From: Croceitalea dokdonensis DOKDO 023
GTDB lineage: Bacteria > Bacteroidota > Bacteroidia > Flavobacteriales > Flavobacteriaceae
Reading direction: 5' to 3'
Assembly (NCBI RefSeq): GCF_001306415.1
Contig: NZ_LDJX01000003.1
Location: 62,001 to 126,000 of the forward strand
Length of the DNA: 64,000 nucleotides
Part shown: positions 1-6,950 of the stretch, one piece after another
How the letters are laid out: each line of letters starts with the position of its first letter
Position numbering within the stretch: position 1 is the stretch's first letter
The notes under the pieces: generated by a model
What the model saw: only the letters and a program-made list of their open reading frames with translations
What the model was told of the DNA's origin: nothing
Databases searched by the model: none
Made by a program: the position numbers and the translations under genes

Positions 1-933
1 AAATTGGTTTTGGATTTACGGGACAACCCTGGAGGGTATCTTGGGGTTGCCGAGAAAATGGCGGACGAGTTTCTAAAAGATGGCAAACTCATTCTTTTTA
101 CGAAAAATAAGAAGGGTAAGATCAGTAAAGCCTTTGCCACGAGCAGAGGCACCTTTGAGGACAAGCCCGTGTACGTTTTGATCAATGAACGCTCTGCATC
201 TGCCAGTGAAATCATTGCCGGCGCGCTGCAGGACAATGATATTGGTACCATAGTGGGCAGAAGGTCTTTTGGTAAAGGTTTGGTGCAACGGGAAATGGAT
301 TTGGGAGATGGTTCTGCCGTAAGGCTAACGGTGTCTAGGTACTACACCCCAACAGGCCGATCCATTCAAAAATCCTATGAAAAAGGCCATAAGGATTATT
401 ACCAAAAATACATGGATCGCTACAACAGCGGGGAGTTGGTCTCCGTGGATAGCATTAAAGTGGCCGATTCCTTAAAATTCACCACCCCAAAAGGTAAAAT
501 AGTCTATGGAGGTGGCGGAATTATACCGGACGTTTTTGTGCCCATTGGTTCTTTGGATGAAGAACGCATCAAGAGTTTGGATGCCACCGGGTACTTTTCG
601 GATTTTGTGTTTAAATTTTTAGAGAAGGATAGGACACGGTTTAAGTCCTATCCCCAGAAGGAGTTTATGGAGGAATATCGGGTAGATGATATTATTTTTG
701 AGCGCTTCATTGACTATCTGCTCAATGCCAAACCACCTATAAAATTCGATTATTACGGAAACGAAAGCAGGATAAAATCTTACTTAAAAGCAAATCTAGC
801 AGAGCAGCTGTATTCTCCAAATGCTGCTTTAAAAGTTAAGGCCTCGCAGGATAAAATGCTCAAAAAAGTCTTGGAGATTGATAAAAACGTTCTTGACCTC
901 ATGGGTGCAGATGCTGCACTTTTACCCAATTAA
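1..933 (+). CDS. Carboxy-terminal processing peptidase, S41 family (5' truncated by window)
   Basis: The reading frame is open from base 1, so the start and the N-terminal half (including any PDZ domain) lie outside the window; about 310 residues remain. The visible part has the S41 catalytic core: an LDLRDNPGG strand at the left edge, the serine-containing RSASASEIIAGAL segment, and SFGKGLVQ with the lysine of the Ser-Lys dyad. After the core comes a C-terminal extension of roughly 150 residues rich in K, D and Y, as in Bacteroidota tail-specific proteases. The family cleaves proteins near their C-termini in the periplasm and is usually membrane- or signal-anchored; the anchor cannot be seen here. 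It ends 3 bp before a convergent small membrane protein gene, with no clear terminator between them. Family assignment is firm; the substrate is unknown. Confidence 0.93.
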   Translation, partial: KLVLDLRDNPGGYLGVAEKMADEFLKDGKLILFTKNKKGKISKAFATSRGTFEDKPVYVLINERSASASEIIAGALQDNDIGTIVGRRSFGKGLVQREMDLGDGSAVRLTVSRYYTPTGRSIQKSYEKGHKDYYQKYMDRYNSGELVSVDSIKVADSLKFTTPKGKIVYGGGGIIPDVFVPIGSLDEERIKSLDATGYFSDFVFKFLEKDRTRFKSYPQKEFMEEYRVDDIIFERFIDYLLNAKPPIKFDYYGNESRIKSYLKANLAEQLYSPNAALKVKASQDKMLKKVLEIDKNVLDLMGADAALLPN

Positions 934-936
934 GGA

Positions 937-1134
937 TTAGTTGATTTTATCGGCTATCCTTTTGGAAGTATGGTAAATCAACAATAGCACCACGGCGCAA
1001 AGGGATGCCAAAATCCCGATACAGGCAATTAAACTGTCCCCTTCAAGGATGGCCTCAACGTTTAAAAGGGTAACGTTATATCCCGCCAGTGCCAATGCAA
1101 CTACAATTAAAATTAGGGTAAATGTCTTGTTCAT
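937..1134 (-). CDS. Small two-helix membrane protein, unknown function
   Basis: A 65-residue protein with two hydrophobic stretches: residues about 4-28 (FTLILIVVALALAGYNVTLL) and about 34-56 (SLIACIGILASLCAVVLLLI), followed by a short basic tail. No domain is recognised. It lies 17 bp downstream of the MarC-family gene on the same strand and is probably cotranscribed with it. Length, composition and spacing make a real gene likely. Two-helix proteins of this size are common in Flavobacteriaceae, and nothing in the sequence says what this one does. Confidence 0.7.
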   Translation of the reverse strand: MNKTFTLILIVVALALAGYNVTLLNVEAILEGDSLIACIGILASLCAVVLLLIYHTSKRIADKIN

Positions 1135-1151
1135 AACGTTAAATTAAGACC

Positions 1152-1724
1152 TTAGAATAATTCATTGATATTGGAAGCAAACAACTTCACCGATATTGCC
1201 AATAAAATTACGCCAAAAACCTTTCTTATCACACTTAAACCGTTCTTGCTGAGGAGTTTTTCTATTTTTTTGGAGGATTTTAACACCAAATACACAAATA
1301 GGCTGTTTACAAGAATGGCAACGATGATATTTTCCACATGATATTCTGCACGTAGGGCAAGAATAGTGGTGAGCGTTCCCGCACCGGCGATAAGTGGAAA
1401 AGCAATGGGTACCACTGATGCCGTCTCTGGCTCTTCATCCCTGTAGAGCGTAATGCCCAAAATCATTTCTATGGCCAAGAAAAAGATTACAAAGGCACCG
1501 GCCACGGCAAAGGAATGTACATCAATGCCAATAAGGCTTAAGATTCTTTCGCCCACGAACAAAAAGGCAATCATAAGAAGGATGGCTACCAATGAAGCTT
1601 TTTCGGACTGGATATGTCCTACCTTTTTTCTTAGCGAGATAATGATTGGTATGCTGCCCAAAATATCGATAACTGCAAAAAGCACCATGCTGGCCGTTGC
1701 TATTTCCTTTACACTAAAGTTCAT
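1152..1724 (-). CDS. MarC family integral membrane protein
   Basis: 190 residues, the usual size for MarC/YchE-type proteins, with about six membrane segments. Family features are visible: an N-terminal DILGSIPIIISL segment (the DPxGxxP-like turn of the family), a central AIEMILGI helix followed by a charged loop (YRDEEPETASV) and then VPIAFPLIAGAGTLTT, the conserved proline/glycine stretch. The family was once linked to multiple antibiotic resistance, but no transport activity is established for it. The start is the ATG at 1724. A TAnnTTTG-type element lies about 25 bp upstream on the same strand. The small membrane protein downstream is probably in the same transcript. Family assignment is strong; function is not known. 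Confidence 0.9.
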   Translation of the reverse strand: MNFSVKEIATASMVLFAVIDILGSIPIIISLRKKVGHIQSEKASLVAILLMIAFLFVGERILSLIGIDVHSFAVAGAFVIFFLAIEMILGITLYRDEEPETASVVPIAFPLIAGAGTLTTILALRAEYHVENIIVAILVNSLFVYLVLKSSKKIEKLLSKNGLSVIRKVFGVILLAISVKLFASNINELF

Positions 1725-1748
1725 TTTCTGTTTGGTTTAAAAATCTTG

Positions 1749-1756
1749 CAAATCTA
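1749..1756 (-). promoter_or_regulatory. Putative -7 element for the marC-like gene
   Basis: Read on the minus strand this is TAGATTTG, matching the Bacteroidota -7 consensus TAnnTTTG, 25 bp upstream of the ATG at 1724. No convincing TTTG -33 element stands at the usual distance, so the call rests on the -7 match and its position in a 94-bp divergent gap. Confidence 0.4.
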
Positions 1757-1766
1757 CGTGGAATCT

Positions 1767-1801
1767 TTTGTGTTGGATGACGTAGGAGTTGATTAAATTT
1801 G
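1767..1801 (+). promoter_or_regulatory. Bacteroidota-type promoter for the DUF3109 gene
   Basis: TTTG at 1767-1770 and TAAATTTG at 1794-1801 match the -33/-7 consensus TTTG...TAnnTTTG with a 23-bp spacer. Transcription would begin near 1807, about 12 bp before the ATG at 1819. The short leader with no Shine-Dalgarno-like sequence is normal for this phylum. Confidence 0.55.
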
Positions 1802-1818
1802 CGTTAAGACAATAGCCG

Positions 1819-2394
1819 ATGTTTCAGATAGACAAAACACTTATTTCCGAGGATATAATTGAGCACAACTTTGTTTGCAATTTAAGTGCCTGCAAGGGGG
1901 CTTGCTGTGTGGAAGGGGAATCTGGAGCACCTTTGGAAGAAGAGGAGACGGAAATCTTGGCCAACATTTATCCCAAGCTAAAACCCTTTTTACGCGAAGA
2001 AGGTATTGGGGCCATTGAAGCCCAAGGAACATTTGTTAAAGGCTGGGATGGGGAATGGGAAACTCCATTGGTACAAGGTAAGGAATGTGCCTATGTCACT
2101 TTTACGGATAATGGAATCGCTAAATGTGGTATAGAAGAAGCGTATAATGAGGGTATTGTGGATTTTAAGAAGCCGGTTTCCTGCCATTTATATCCCGTAC
2201 GCACCCGTGCATACACGGAATTTACGGCAGTGAATTACCATAAATGGGAAATCTGTGATCCGGCATGTAGTTTGGGAGCGGAACTACAGGTGCCCATTTA
2301 CAAGTTTGTCAAGGAGGCATTGGTCAGAAAATTTGGAGTGGCCTGGTATGAGGAATTGGAGCAAGTTGCCCAAGATTATCCTACTAAACCATAG
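1819..2394 (+). CDS. DUF3109 family cysteine-rich protein
   Basis: 191 residues matching the Bacteroidota DUF3109 family. The N-terminus carries C-x4-C-x3-CC (NFVCNLSACKGACC, residues about 19-32) and more cysteines follow (GKECAY, AKCGIEE, VSCHLYPVR, WEICDPACS). The spacing resembles the YkgJ-type zinc/iron-chelating cysteine clusters, so a metal-binding role is likely, but no reaction is established. No signal peptide, so probably cytoplasmic. A good promoter lies just upstream. Its last 11 bases overlap the end of the convergent histidine kinase gene. Family assignment is firm; function is unknown. Confidence 0.88.
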   Translation: MFQIDKTLISEDIIEHNFVCNLSACKGACCVEGESGAPLEEEETEILANIYPKLKPFLREEGIGAIEAQGTFVKGWDGEWETPLVQGKECAYVTFTDNGIAKCGIEEAYNEGIVDFKKPVSCHLYPVRTRAYTEFTAVNYHKWEICDPACSLGAELQVPIYKFVKEALVRKFGVAWYEELEQVAQDYPTKP

Positions 2395-4342
2395 GGATTT
2401 CTAACAGGATTTTGGTCCCTTTGGCCTCCGAGTTGTTTTGAAATAAATCAATGATTTCTACATTAAAATCATATTGATAGTCTTTTGCGAAATTGGCCAG
2501 GCGTTCTTTGGTAATGTCAATACCAACGGATTTTCTTTTTAAGACCCTGTTTTCCTTTAGCTGTTCTGAGACCTTTCTTCCCACCCCGTTATCCACAATA
2601 CTGATTTGAAGATGGCTGTCGTCCTTTTTTGACACATGGACCTTAAGGTGCTTTTCTCCTTCTTTTGCGGAAAGACCGTGCCAAATGGCATTCTCCAAAA
2701 AGGGTTGTAATACCAATGAGGGAATCTTTATGCGTTCTGTTTCCACATTATCCTCTACTTGTATGGTATAATTGATTTCATTGGAAAACCGGATATTCTC
2801 AATGTTTAGATAAAGTTCTACCGTTTCCAGTTCCTCGGATAAAGCGGTTTCCTTTAAGCTAGAACCCTCCAGAATGCGCCTTACCAGTTTAGAAAATTTA
2901 TTGAGGTAATGGACTGCATTTTTCTGGTCATTGTTAATGATGTATAACTTTATGGAATTAAGGGAATTGAATAAAAAGTGTGGGTTCATTTGGCTCCTTA
3001 ACATATGCTGCTCTAAACCTAATAGCCTTTTTTCATTATTGGATTGGTACTGCCTGTACATAATGAACATTATGGTTGCAAAAAGACCAACCACTAGACC
3101 AATGACCAAAATGGTGGTCTGGTTTTTTCTTAGCCGTAGCTTTACCAGTTCGTTCTCTTGGGCCAGGTCAGAAATTTGATTGTTCTTCTTCTCGCTTTCG
3201 TATCGTAGTATCAAATCGTTAATATATTGGAGGTTGCGTTCATTCTGGATATTTTTTTCGAACGCGTTGGCTTCCTTAAAATAGGCTAGGGCCACTTTAT
3301 GGTTTCCCCTTTTGTCTTCCAGCTCAGAAAGCCGCTGGTTGGCATACATGACCAAACTTGGAATATTGCGATCCTCTGCCGCTTTTTTTCCCTCTATCAT
3401 GAGGTTTCTGGCAATGCCATACTTTTTAAGTTCCATGTTGGCCCAGCCAGAATTGATGAGAATGGAGGAAAGAATGGCCTGATCTCCCAAATTTCTTGCG
3501 GGTTCCAATAATTGGTCCAACAATTGTAGTGCGGCCGTTGGCATTTGTTTTTTTAAATACACCTGGGCAATACTGTTCTTACAAATAATGCGGCCATAAT
3601 CATTGTCAATATCCTCGTTAAGGGCCAAAGATGTTCTGTAAAATTCCAGTGCTTTTTCCAGCTCACCTTTTTTCTCGTAGCATTCACCTATATTTTGATT
3701 ATTAATGGCGAGGCCAAGTTTATTGTTGAGTTGGGTTTCCAGTTCCAGGGCACGTTTAAATTGGGTAATGGCAAGATCATACTGGCCAAGGGTTAAATAA
3801 AGATTGCCAATTCCGTTTAAAGAAATATTAATGTGCCTAAGAATATGATGTGACGGATTTTCAACGGCCTCTGCAAGCTCTAAGGCCTGTTGACTGTAAT
3901 CTAGCGCAGTTTTAATAGCATCTTTTCTCCTATAAACTACGCCAAGCATGTTTAGGCTCAGTACCTTTAGCTCTATATTCTTTGCAGCGTCTGCAAGCTG
4001 TAGCGCTTTGTTATGGAGGGCTATGGAATTTTTAAATTCTGAAAGGTTGCGGTATACCGTACCCAACTGGTTATAGGCATAACTTTGTCCTTCTAGGTAA
4101 TTTATGGTCTTTGCCCGGGAAATTAATTGCTTAAGAATGATGCTGTCCCTTCTAAAACTTCTAAAAGCACCATCCAACTCTTGATAGGTTAGGGGTTTTG
4201 CGGTTATGATTTCTGAGATGATGGCGTCCGCTTTTTTTTGCTGGCCTTTAGCGTTTAGGGAAAATAACAATAAAAGGGCACAGATAATACATTGTAGCGG
4301 GGGCCTTTGCCAAAAAGGGGCTGTTAGATTCAATGGATACAC
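2384..4342 (-). CDS. TPR-containing sensor histidine kinase, LytS/YehU type
   Basis: 652 residues starting at a GTG. An N-terminal hydrophobic stretch (residues about 17-33, ending in NAKGQ) looks like a signal peptide. Residues about 50-375 form several tetratricopeptide repeats, for example the NxLGxVYxxL and GNLYLTLGQYDLAITQF units. One membrane helix (TTILVIGLVVGLFATIMFIM) follows at about 405-425. The cytoplasmic part has the His_kinase (PF06580) box MNPHFLFNSLNSIKLYI with the phospho-accepting histidine, then a HATPase domain with DNGVGR. This layout of periplasmic TPRs, one helix and a LytS-type kinase is typical of Bacteroidota. It lies 12 bp downstream of the LytTR regulator gene, its obvious partner. 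The signal it senses is unknown. Confidence 0.92.
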   Translation of the reverse strand: MYPLNLTAPFWQRPPLQCIICALLLLFSLNAKGQQKKADAIISEIITAKPLTYQELDGAFRSFRRDSIILKQLISRAKTINYLEGQSYAYNQLGTVYRNLSEFKNSIALHNKALQLADAAKNIELKVLSLNMLGVVYRRKDAIKTALDYSQQALELAEAVENPSHHILRHINISLNGIGNLYLTLGQYDLAITQFKRALELETQLNNKLGLAINNQNIGECYEKKGELEKALEFYRTSLALNEDIDNDYGRIICKNSIAQVYLKKQMPTAALQLLDQLLEPARNLGDQAILSSILINSGWANMELKKYGIARNLMIEGKKAAEDRNIPSLVMYANQRLSELEDKRGNHKVALAYFKEANAFEKNIQNERNLQYINDLILRYESEKKNNQISDLAQENELVKLRLRKNQTTILVIGLVVGLFATIMFIMYRQYQSNNEKRLLGLEQHMLRSQMNPHFLFNSLNSIKLYIINNDQKNAVHYLNKFSKLVRRILEGSSLKETALSEELETVELYLNIENIRFSNEINYTIQVEDNVETERIKIPSLVLQPFLENAIWHGLSAKEGEKHLKVHVSKKDDSHLQISIVDNGVGRKVSEQLKENRVLKRKSVGIDITKERLANFAKDYQYDFNVEIIDLFQNNSEAKGTKILLEIPMV

Positions 4343-4354
4343 CTGGCAGATTGC

Positions 4355-5089
4355 TTATAAACGCTCTAAAAAATCTGATTTCTTTTGGCGCGAAACCGGA
4401 ATTTTATGTTTGGATTCCAAGACTACATAGCCATCTGTCTTTAGGAACTCTTTTATTTTACCCAAGTTCACAACATAAGAGTTGTGGATTCTAAAAAAGC
4501 TTTCTGAAGGCAGTATTTCATTCACTTCCTTAAGTTTTTTGGTCAGTACTATTTTTTGTCCATCTTGTAGATAAATGGTGGTATAATTTCCATCGGATTC
4601 AGCATACAGAATTTCGTTGCTTTCTAAGAACAATAATTTCCCATCTGTGCTTAAGGTTATTTTTTTTTGGACGGAACTTGCATTAAAATTAATCAGGATT
4701 TCTTCTAACCGTTCAGCAGTTAGGTTCTTGGCATTATACTTTTTAATTTTTTCAACGGTTTCCGCAAGGTCATCCGTGTCAATGGGTTTTAGCAGATAAT
4801 CAATAGCTTGGTTTTTAAGGGCCTTTAGTGCGTATTGATTGTAAGCCGTTGTAATCACCACGGGAAAATTTTTGTTTCTCAAGTTTTGGATAAATTGAAA
4901 ACCATCCATTTTTGGCATTTCAATATCCAAGAAAAGGCAATCTGGGGTGTTCTTGTCCAAATAGTCCAAAGCCTCGTGCGCATCGGTAAAGCTCGCAGTA
5001 ATCTTAACCTCATCACTAAGATTGCTCAGTTCCCAACTAAGACTTTCCAGCGCTTTGGATTCATCATCAACGATTACGGCATTTATCAT
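4355..5089 (-). CDS. LytTR-family response regulator (partner of the TPR kinase)
   Basis: 244 residues. Residues 1-120 are a receiver domain with the acidic pair D8/D9, phospho-acceptor D55 in CLFLDIEMP, and a conserved lysine in YLLKPI. Residues about 140-244 are a LytTR DNA-binding domain (ILYAESDGNYTTIYL and SFFRIHNSYVVNLGKI). It would be phosphorylated by the kinase encoded 12 bp downstream and bind direct repeats in target promoters. The gene is first in a two-gene unit. The 771-bp gap upstream holds its promoter, which I could not place confidently. Targets are unknown; LytTR systems in this phylum often control membrane or surface genes. Confidence 0.93.
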   Translation of the reverse strand: MINAVIVDDESKALESLSWELSNLSDEVKITASFTDAHEALDYLDKNTPDCLFLDIEMPKMDGFQFIQNLRNKNFPVVITTAYNQYALKALKNQAIDYLLKPIDTDDLAETVEKIKKYNAKNLTAERLEEILINFNASSVQKKITLSTDGKLLFLESNEILYAESDGNYTTIYLQDGQKIVLTKKLKEVNEILPSESFFRIHNSYVVNLGKIKEFLKTDGYVVLESKHKIPVSRQKKSDFLERL

Positions 5090-5351
5090 AGCTATTTATT
5101 TCATTGTAGAAGCATTATCGCCTTTGTGTTGGTAAAAAGGTTTATCCCATACCCCTTAAATTATAAATCTACGATTTATTTGGTTTAGTGCTTGTAAACT
5201 TGTGTCGTTGGTGAAGTATAAATTATAGATGGAAAATATTGGACAAATATGGTCAGTTAAGAAAAGTCTTACATCATAATCATAGACAGGCCAAAAGACC
5301 ACAAACTGCCTAATTCCATTGACACATCATTTCCTGCAAGGTATACATACT

Positions 5352-5385
5352 TTTATCCTTAAACCTTCATGGTAAGGTATTTTTG
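5352..5385 (+). promoter_or_regulatory. Possible promoter of the structured RNA upstream of nrdB
   Basis: TTTA at 5352-5355 and TATTTTTG at 5378-5385 fit the Bacteroidota -33/-7 pattern with a 22-bp spacer (the -33 has A for G). Transcription would start near 5391, about 67 bp before the long closing stem. It is supported only by the motif match and by its position ahead of the paired segments. Confidence 0.35.
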
Positions 5386-5391
5386 ATTGCG

Positions 5392-5640
5392 TAAATGTAC
5401 TATGATAAGGAAAGCTGGACTTTCTAGAAAAATCAGGGTACGAGATAAAATTACCATCGTACGGCCAACCAACACGTTAATCCGTGATAACAAGTCTGGT
5501 TTTTTTTTGGGGAATTTTTGATTTAGGTTTCGGGGGAACTACCTAAACAAAAGCTTAACCAATACGAACCAAGGCCGTACGTTTTTTAACTATGTTAATT
5601 AGACCAAAAGGTATTTGTATTTGATACTTTTTGGTCTTTT
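5392..5640 (+). ncRNA. Candidate structured non-coding RNA or leader upstream of nrdBA
   Basis: Seen directly: CGTACGGCC (5458-5466) pairs perfectly with GGCCGTACG (5573-5581), and the right arm is followed at once by six T. Inside this stem are a CACG/CGTG hairpin (5473-5476 with 5483-5486) and TTTAGGT/ACCTAAA (5522-5528 with 5541-5547), the latter able to extend inward. A second, stronger hairpin with a T-run follows at 5601-5640. A promoter-like sequence sits at 5352-5385. Together this looks like an independent small RNA of about 195 nt, or 250 nt with the second terminator. A 6S-like RNA of the Flavobacteria type is one possibility by size and closed-rod form, but I cannot confirm a match. 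It could instead be an attenuated leader of nrdBA, although nrdB has its own promoter further down. Confidence 0.4.
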
Positions 5641-5643
5641 TTA
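5601..5643 (+). terminator. Rho-independent terminator before nrdB
   Basis: AGACCAAAAGGTAT (5601-5614) pairs with ATACTTTTTGGTCT (5624-5637) over 14 positions with one G-U wobble, leaving a 9-nt loop, and the T-rich tail continues past 5640. No protein gene on the plus strand precedes it within 3 kb, so it must end the candidate RNA or an attenuated leader. Confidence 0.75.
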
Positions 5644-5770
5644 TTTGTGCTTTTTTGTTGATAATCAGCTGATAACAGCCTATATGGCCTAAGCCTAATA
5701 AACATCGCTGGCTAACCTACATTTCAACAGTTCGTGTTAAAAACTTTGGACAGTATTCTCTTAAACAGTC

Positions 5771-5801
5771 TTTAGTTTATTAGGGCATTTTACAATCTTT
5801 G
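5771..5801 (+). promoter_or_regulatory. Promoter of nrdB
   Basis: TTTA at 5771-5774 and AATCTTTG at 5794-5801 match the -33/-7 pattern with a 19-bp spacer (the -7 has A for T at its first base). The start would be near 5807, giving a leader of about 53 nt. The inverted repeat TAAAC...GTTTA (5762-5779) overlaps the -33 element and could be an operator. I saw no match to the usual NrdR box. Confidence 0.45.
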
Positions 5802-5860
5802 TTACTCCCTGCCGTAAGGTATTTTCAAGAAATCAATTACTAATTAAAAAAAAGAACACT

Positions 5861-6847
5861 ATGTCCGCTGCTGTTGAGCCTATTTTGCAAGAAAATGAAG
5901 ACCGATTTGTTATTTTTCCCATACAACACCATGATTTATGGGAATGGTACAAAAAATGTGAGGCATGCTTCTGGACGGCAGAAGAAATAGACCTTCACCA
6001 AGACCCCATAGACTGGAACAACAAATTAACGGAGGATGAGCGTTTCTTTATTAAACACATCCTAGCCTTCTTTGCAGCATCTGACGGTATCGTAAATGAG
6101 AATCTGGCGGAGAACTTTGTTAGTGAGGTGCAGTATTCAGAGGCTAAGTTCTTTTATGGGTTTCAAATTATGATGGAAAACATTCACTCAGAAACCTATT
6201 CTTTGTTGATTGATACCTATGTAAAGGACGAGAAGGAGAAAAACACCCTGTTCAAGGCCATTGAAAATTTTCCTGCCATCAAGAAAAAGGCGGACTGGGC
6301 ACTTAAATGGATAGAGTCGCCAAGTTTTGCGGAACGCTTAATTGCCTTCGCCGCGGTTGAAGGGATATTCTTTTCCGGTGCTTTCTGTTCTATTTTTTGG
6401 TTAAAGAAAAGAGGGTTAATGCCAGGGTTAACCTTTTCCAATGAGCTAATCTCCAGGGATGAGGGTATGCATTGTGATTATGCCGTACACCTTCATAACA
6501 AACACTTGGTCAACAAAGTTCCCAAAGAACGTATCACCGAAATCTTGGTGGATGCGTTAAATATAGAAAGGGAATTTATCACAGAATCGTTACCAGTAAG
6601 TTTAATTGGGATGAATGCCAAGTTGATGACACAATACCTTGAATTTGTGACAGACCGTTTGTTGGTGGAGCTGGAGTGTGACAAGGTCTATAATGCTTCC
6701 AATCCGTTTGACTTTATGGACATGATCTCCTTACAGGGAAAAACCAACTTCTTTGAAAAACGCGTTTCTGAATATCAAAAAGCAGGGGTGTTAAACAAGG
6801 AAAAGGATGGCGAGGCACAAAAAATTAGCTTTGATGCTGATTTCTAA
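5861..6847 (+). CDS. nrdB: Ribonucleoside-diphosphate reductase small (beta) subunit, class Ia
   Basis: 328 residues. The protein houses the di-iron centre and tyrosyl radical of aerobic ribonucleotide reductase, which converts NDPs to dNDPs with NrdA. Ligands are all present at the expected spacing: D75, E106, H109, E167, E201 and H204, with radical tyrosine Y113 four residues after H109. The C-terminal tail (SFDADF) is the kind of acidic/aromatic end that docks into the large subunit. The gene lies 103 bp upstream of nrdA on the same strand. The order nrdB-nrdA, the reverse of enterobacteria, is common in Bacteroidota. Its own promoter is proposed at 5771-5801. Identification is firm. Confidence 0.97.
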   Translation: MSAAVEPILQENEDRFVIFPIQHHDLWEWYKKCEACFWTAEEIDLHQDPIDWNNKLTEDERFFIKHILAFFAASDGIVNENLAENFVSEVQYSEAKFFYGFQIMMENIHSETYSLLIDTYVKDEKEKNTLFKAIENFPAIKKKADWALKWIESPSFAERLIAFAAVEGIFFSGAFCSIFWLKKRGLMPGLTFSNELISRDEGMHCDYAVHLHNKHLVNKVPKERITEILVDALNIEREFITESLPVSLIGMNAKLMTQYLEFVTDRLLVELECDKVYNASNPFDFMDMISLQGKTNFFEKRVSEYQKAGVLNKEKDGEAQKISFDADF

Positions 6848-6950
6848 TTTGTGGTAAGCCTTAGCTGCCCCATCCAAAAAAAAATAGGGTAATCCATGTG
6901 ATGGCCAAGGAAACATGGAAACCCGCAGAACAGCGTAAATCTAGAAAATA

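Larger units (their letters stand above)
5090..5860. other. 771-bp gene-free region between the lytTR gene and nrdB
   Basis: No convincing protein gene on either strand; the longest candidate is a 39-codon plus-strand frame at 5402-5521. The stretch contains a possible promoter (5352-5385), paired segments that can form a structured RNA (5392-5587), two hairpins followed by T-runs (5458-5587 overall stem and 5601-5640), an ATCAGCTGAT palindrome at 5664-5673 next to TGATAATCAG, and the nrdB promoter (5771-5801). The leftward lytTR transcript must also start here. No tRNA-like cloverleaf was seen. Confidence 0.7.

Noticed and set aside
5402-5521. A 39-codon plus-strand frame (MIRKAGLSRKIRVRDKITIV...) inside the structured RNA region
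   Set aside because: It overlaps the predicted stems, has no recognisable relative and a frame of this length is not rare in AT-rich gaps. It could still be a leader peptide.
5758-5780. TAAAC/GTTTA inverted repeat near the nrdB promoter as an NrdR box
   Set aside because: NrdR sites have the form ACACwATATaTwGTGT; this does not fit.
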